Source of the DNA: an uncultured beta proteobacterium
Lineage (GTDB): Bacteria > Pseudomonadota > Gammaproteobacteria > Burkholderiales > Burkholderiaceae
Reading direction: 5' to 3'
Assembly: GCA_903938955.1 (NCBI GenBank)
Contig: CAJAFJ010000382.1
Coordinates: forward strand, 1-14,885
DNA: 14,885 bases
This document shows positions 12,142-14,885 of this stretch, in pieces. Position 1 is the first letter of the stretch; each line of letters begins with the position of its first letter. A program made the translations under genes and the position numbers. The notes beneath the pieces were generated by a model. That model worked only from the letters and a program-made list of their open reading frames with translations. It ran no database searches and was not told the origin of the DNA.

Positions 12142-12185
12142 TTGCACGCTTTTACGATTTGTCGCAAAATTACATACACGTAAAA
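12142..12185 (+). promoter_or_regulatory. parA promoter with flanking inverted repeat
   Basis: TTGCAC (12142-12147), exactly 17 bp, CAAAAT (12165-12170) has the same -10 and spacing as the resolvase promoter. TTTTACG (12150-12156) and CGTAAAA (12179-12185) form a perfect inverted repeat around the -10. This suits autorepression by the partition complex, or a centromere-like site. Confidence 0.5.
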
Positions 12186-12202
12186 ATATAAAAGGTGAAA
12201 AC

Positions 12203-12832
12203 ATGATTATTGGACTTTTGAATCAGAAGGGCGGGGTAGGGAAAACCACCATCGCCGTGAACTTGGCGGCCAGCCTTGCACGCACCGGGGCACGTGTGCT
12301 GCTGATTGACGCCGATCCCCAGGGCAGCGCCTTAGATTGGGCTGCAGCACGACAAGGGGAGCCACTCTTTTCTGTAGTCGGATTACCAAGGCCGACCGTA
12401 CATAAGGAAATCGGTCAGATCGGCCACGGATATGACCACATCGTCATCGACGGGCCACCCCGCGTTACTGACTTGGCCCGGTCGGCCATCATGGCCGCCG
12501 ACGTTGTTCTGATCCCCGTGCAGCCCAGCCCATACGACATTTGGGCAGCCGACGAAGTAGTGAAGCTCATCGACGAGGCGCGTGTTTACAAGGAAGGGCT
12601 TAAAGCCGCTTTTGTGGTTAATCGTAAAATCGCAAATACTGCAATTGGACGCGATGTGGGAGAAGCCCTGGCAGCCTATCCGGTGCCGGTACTGGTGGCG
12701 AGCATTACTCAGCGAGTGGTTTTTGCTGAGGCGGCGGCCCAGGGTAAGGCTGTTCATGAAATTGATGCAGGGGGGCCGGCCGCGGTCGAGATTGAGGCAG
12801 TAGTGGCCGAACTGCTGGAGTTCACACGATGA
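12203..12832 (+). CDS. parA: ParA-type plasmid partition ATPase
   Basis: The protein has 209 residues, the size of type Ib ParA proteins that lack an N-terminal DNA-binding domain. It has a deviant Walker A KGGVGKTT (9-16) with the signature lysine, Walker A' DADPQGSALDW (37-47) and Walker B YDHIVIDGPP (77-86). VVLIPVQPSPYDIWAADEV (101-119) is characteristic. It assembles on nucleoid DNA to move plasmid copies to daughter cells. AAAGGTG lies before the ATG. It overlaps the next gene by 4 bp (ATGA), which makes a two-gene partition operon with repA following. Confidence 0.95.
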   Translation: MIIGLLNQKGGVGKTTIAVNLAASLARTGARVLLIDADPQGSALDWAAARQGEPLFSVVGLPRPTVHKEIGQIGHGYDHIVIDGPPRVTDLARSAIMAADVVLIPVQPSPYDIWAADEVVKLIDEARVYKEGLKAAFVVNRKIANTAIGRDVGEALAAYPVPVLVASITQRVVFAEAAAQGKAVHEIDAGGPAAVEIEAVVAELLEFTR

Positions 12833-13056
12833 GTACAAAGAAAGTTTCTATTGGTGCCAAGCCGACCAACAAACCGGCCGCCGATGCTTGGGTGGAAAGT
12901 CGCGCTGCCGTTGATGCACCCGAGGCGATGAAACGCCTAACCATTGACGTGCCAGAGAGCTTGCACCGTGCAATCAAGTCCCAGTGCGCCATGCGTGGCA
13001 CCAAGATAGCCGACGAAGTGCGCGAGTTACTTTTACAGAAATACGGAAATCATTAA
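12829..13056 (+). CDS. Ribbon-helix-helix partition partner (ParG-like)
   Basis: The protein has 75 residues. A flexible basic N terminus (MSTKKVSIGAKPTNKP) is followed by a ribbon-helix-helix at about 34-72: KRLTIDVPESLHRAIKSQC, then RGTKIADEVRELLLQKYG. Small ribbon-helix-helix proteins beside type Ib ParA serve as centromere-binding adaptors and as repressors of the operon (ParG, omega-type). Its translation is coupled to parA. The likely target is the repeat region at 12142-12185 or the palindrome before repA. Confidence 0.85.
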   Translation: MSTKKVSIGAKPTNKPAADAWVESRAAVDAPEAMKRLTIDVPESLHRAIKSQCAMRGTKIADEVRELLLQKYGNH

Positions 13057-13059
13057 ATG

Positions 13060-13073
13060 ATATTTTGTAATAT
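13060..13073. promoter_or_regulatory. AT-rich palindrome upstream of repA
   Basis: ATATT (13060-13064), TTGT, AATAT (13069-13073) is a perfect 5-bp inverted repeat in the 52-bp gap before repA, upstream of AAGGAGAGG. It may be a promoter or operator for independent repA expression; too short to be sure. Confidence 0.3.
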
Positions 13074-13108
13074 TAGAGGCTAGAAAACTTGAAAAGGAGA
13101 GGCGTCGC

Positions 13109-14125
13109 ATGACCGAATCAGACAAGAAAAAACCAGGCCCCCCCCCAGAGCCTGATTTGTTTCCAGAAGAAAAGGTACGAGCGTTGCGCAAGCCGTGGAC
13201 GACGGAACTCTCGCCACGTTATAGACAGTTGATCGAGGACGCCCTAGAAATCGAACAGGAAGAAGCCAAGGCAGTCGGCGCGCTTGGTTACATGGCCCGC
13301 ACACTCGCGCAAGCCACCTTGCCCCACACCGACCCGAAATTACCGGCTGGCACGCTGTACACCCGCGACACCGGTCGCTTGACCCTCTCCGTTGCGCCGA
13401 CGAGTCGCCGACATGGCATTCCCTACGGCTCGATTCCTCGCGTGATTCTCGCTTGGATATGCAGCGAAGCCGTGATGAAAAAGGAGCGCGTCCTTTCCCT
13501 TGGCCACTCGCAAAGCGAGTTCTTGGAACGGCTCAAGCTGCACAACAACGGCCGCGACATTGCCCGGTTCCGCGAGCAAGCCTTGCGGCTGTTTAAGTCG
13601 GTCATTTCTGTGGAGTACACCGACGACCGTGAGGGCGACTTGTCCACCCGGCTGATGATTTCCGAGTCGTCGCATGTATTTTGGCATCCCAAGGCGTCCG
13701 AGCAGCGCGGGCTTTGGGAAAGCTCCTTGGAGCTGTCCGAGGGCTTCTATCGGGAGATCATGGCCGCGCCGGTTCCCATTGACATGCGCGTGTTTCACGC
13801 CTTGAGCAAATCCCCCTTGGCGATGGACATTTACACATGGTTGACCTATCGAATGTTCGTCCTGCGACGGTCGGGCCGTGCGTCCGCTTTCGTGCCGTGG
13901 GCCGGGTTGAAGTCTCAGTTTGGGGCAGGCTACCCAGACACTGACCAAGGATTCCGCGACTTCAAGAAGCGGTTTCGTGCGCGCCTGAAAGAGGTTCTGC
14001 TGTTCTACCCTGCTGCTCAAGGCCACATCCAGGAAGCTCCCGTTGGTTTGGCGCTGACACCGTGTGAGCTGCACATTGCCCATACGAACGGTGCCAAGCT
14101 GTCTAAGCTCCCCACGAAGTTGTAA
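13109..14125 (+). CDS. repA: Plasmid replication initiator RepA
   Basis: The protein has 338 residues with AAGGAG 12 bp upstream of the ATG. The N-terminal 30 residues are Pro/Lys-rich. The body contains LGYMARTLAQATLPHTDP (about 57-74), YGSIPRVILAWICSEAVMKK (105-124), the region GHSQSEFLERLKL and a C-terminal part with SPLAMDIYTWLTYRMFVLRR. These match the plasmid RepA protein group (RepA_C type) found on broad-host-range proteobacterial plasmids. It should bind the iterons just downstream and load the host replication machinery together with DnaA. No frame interruption is seen. Confidence 0.9.
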   Translation: MTESDKKKPGPPPEPDLFPEEKVRALRKPWTTELSPRYRQLIEDALEIEQEEAKAVGALGYMARTLAQATLPHTDPKLPAGTLYTRDTGRLTLSVAPTSRRHGIPYGSIPRVILAWICSEAVMKKERVLSLGHSQSEFLERLKLHNNGRDIARFREQALRLFKSVISVEYTDDREGDLSTRLMISESSHVFWHPKASEQRGLWESSLELSEGFYREIMAAPVPIDMRVFHALSKSPLAMDIYTWLTYRMFVLRRSGRASAFVPWAGLKSQFGAGYPDTDQGFRDFKKRFRARLKEVLLFYPAAQGHIQEAPVGLALTPCELHIAHTNGAKLSKLPTKL

Positions 14126-14237
14126 GCATTCACCTTGGGCGTGCGCGAAAGCTGGTCGCCTGTTCCAAGCCGATGGCCTCCCCGCGTCGTTATCGAAAGG
14201 CAAAACGCGGGCCTGGCCAACTCTAGGCGTCAAAACC

Positions 14238-14274
14238 GTGGTGTTATCCACGGGCAGCCTGTGGATAACACCAC
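14238..14274. repeat. 14-bp inverted repeat carrying two DnaA boxes
   Basis: GTGGTGTTATCCAC (14238-14251) and GTGGATAACACCAC (14261-14274) are perfect inverted copies around a 9-bp spacer. Each arm holds a TTATCCAC DnaA core; the right arm reads TTATCCACA on the minus strand, the consensus box. A further TTATCCACG follows at 14275-14283, overlapping the first iteron. Confidence 0.85.
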
Positions 14275-14279
14275 TTATC

Positions 14280-14412
14280 CACGTGCAATCTGTCCCGCGC
14301 CCTGAAAGGCCCGCCGCCAGAGGCGTTGAGGCCGATCCGGGCAAGTTGTTCACGTGTAATCTGTCCCGCCGTCACGTGTAATCTGTCCCGCCGTCACGTG
14401 TAATCTGTCCCG
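14280..14412 (+). repeat. RepA iterons, CACGTGTAATCTGTCCCG
   Basis: Three identical 18-bp copies start at 14351, 14373 and 14395, a regular 22-bp period of two helical turns, spaced by CCGT. A fourth copy at 14280-14297 (CACGTGCAATCTGTCCCG) differs by one base and stands apart by 71 bp, next to a DnaA box. These are the expected binding sites of RepA, and the spacing places proteins on one face of the helix. Confidence 0.9.
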
Positions 14413-14593
14413 TAGCGGTCTTATCAACAGGCCGCTAACCCGCACCAGGCCTAGGTTTCCAGACTTTTCCACAAGCCCTACAAGTAGCTTGCTACAAGTA
14501 AGGTATTCAAATATATTTAAAACTAGTAATAGCCATAGCGCTGCAGTGGATAACTTGCGTCGTCAGTACAAAGACATAAATCCACCGACTCTT

Positions 14594-14880
14594 GGGGCAA
14601 AGCCCCCGCCAGTTCCCACGGCCCTTCGGGCCCTAACCCGCGCTTCGCGATCCCCATATCGAGGCCCCCAAAGGGGGCAAAACCAGTACCCCAAGCTTCG
14701 CTCGCTCACTTCGTGTGCTCCAGGGCTTCGCCCTCGCCTACGGCTCACCAAACCACCTTCAAGTGACCCCAAGGGGTGAAACCAGAAACCCCGACAACCA
14801 AGAACCGCACTTCGTGTCGGTTCAAGTCAGTAATTTTTCAATTGCCAACGGTAGCTACCCATCACCTGAAGGCTTCGCCT
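14594..14880. repeat. Field of small hairpins, most with TTC loops
   Basis: At least nine short inverted repeats lie in under 300 bp: GGGGC-AAA-GCCCC (14594-14606), GGCCC-TTC-GGGCC (14620-14632), CGCG-CTT-CGCG (14639-14649), GCCCCC-AAA-GGGGGC (14664-14678), AGC-TTC-GCT (14694-14702), CAC-TTC-GTG (14707-14715), AGGGC-TTC-GCCCT (14722-14734), ACCCC-AA-GGGGT (14766-14777), AACCGCAC-TTC-GTG-T-CGGTT (14803-14822) and AGGC-TTC-GCCT (14870-14880). No gene is convincing here; the reading frames across it are low-complexity. A role as single-strand structures in replication or transfer is possible. Confidence 0.6.
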
Positions 14881-14885
14881 CGACA

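Larger units (their letters stand above)
14126..14560. other. Replication origin (oriV)
   Basis: The gene-free region after repA contains, in order: a 7-bp inverted repeat CCCGCGT (14181-14187) / ACGCGGG (14205-14211); three DnaA boxes with a 14-bp inverted repeat (14238-14283); the first iteron (14280-14297); three in-phase iterons (14351-14412); an inverted repeat TAGCGGTC / GGCCGCTA with one G-T mismatch (14413-14437); a DnaA-like box TTTTCCACA (14465-14473); direct repeats CTACAAGTA (14478-14486, 14492-14500); an AT-rich stretch (about 14502-14532); and TTATCCACT on the minus strand (14545-14553). This is the layout of an iteron-controlled theta origin. Confidence 0.85.

Noticed and set aside
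13340..14353. Long minus-strand open frame (337 codons) over repA
   Set aside because: It is antisense to a well-recognised RepA in GC-rich DNA, extends into the DnaA-box repeat and shows no known motif or ribosome site; a shadow frame.
14351..14412. CRISPR array
   Set aside because: Only three contiguous 22-bp units with 4-bp spacing next to DnaA boxes and repA; these are iterons.
14489..14779. Plus-strand open frame of 96 codons beyond the iterons
   Set aside because: It crosses the AT-rich origin stretch and the hairpin field; low-complexity Pro/Arg/Ser product, no ribosome site.

Overview
The window looks like part of a mosaic plasmid from a Gram-negative proteobacterium. The host guess is betaproteobacterial (Burkholderiales-like), from the IS256-type element, the backbone gene types and GC-rich codon use; this is inference only. 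The right third (about 10.4-14.9 kb) is plasmid backbone. It holds a ParE-type toxin with a ribbon-helix-helix antitoxin, a divergently transcribed serine resolvase with a small unknown partner, a ParA-type partition ATPase with a ribbon-helix-helix partner, a RepA-type initiator, and an iteron origin (DnaA boxes inside a 14-bp inverted repeat, three 22-bp-spaced iterons plus one outlier, an AT-rich stretch). A 300-bp field of small hairpins with TTC loops follows.

The left edge (1-1166) is the 3' part of an IS256-family insertion sequence with its right inverted repeat. Between the IS and the backbone lies an AT-richer accessory cargo.

The core of the cargo (about 1.2-8.8 kb) is a four-gene, overlapping plus-strand operon for a tripartite ABC exporter: TolC-like outer-membrane factor, MacA/HlyD-type adaptor, MacB-type ATPase and separate MacB/FtsX-type permease. 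It is framed almost symmetrically. On each side stands a gene for a small Sec-exported protein resembling FlhE, and a minus-strand gene for a Cys-free, Ser/Thr-rich protein without a signal peptide. Both of the latter carry a D-x-V-[ST]-[IL]-S-S motif about 45 residues from the N terminus. I propose that these eight genes form one export module of unknown purpose. The function is not known from sequence alone.

Between the exporter cargo and the backbone (about 8.8-10.3 kb) lie a 58-residue YjzC-like protein, a VapD-like protein of the Cas2-related endoribonuclease family, a possible 22-codon Leu-rich peptide, several inverted repeats, and two plus-strand terminator-like hairpins with no plus-strand gene in front of them. 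The palindrome CCCCCAAATGGGGG occurs twice in opposite orientation, once upstream of the right FlhE-like gene and once upstream of vapD. This hints at a common regulator.
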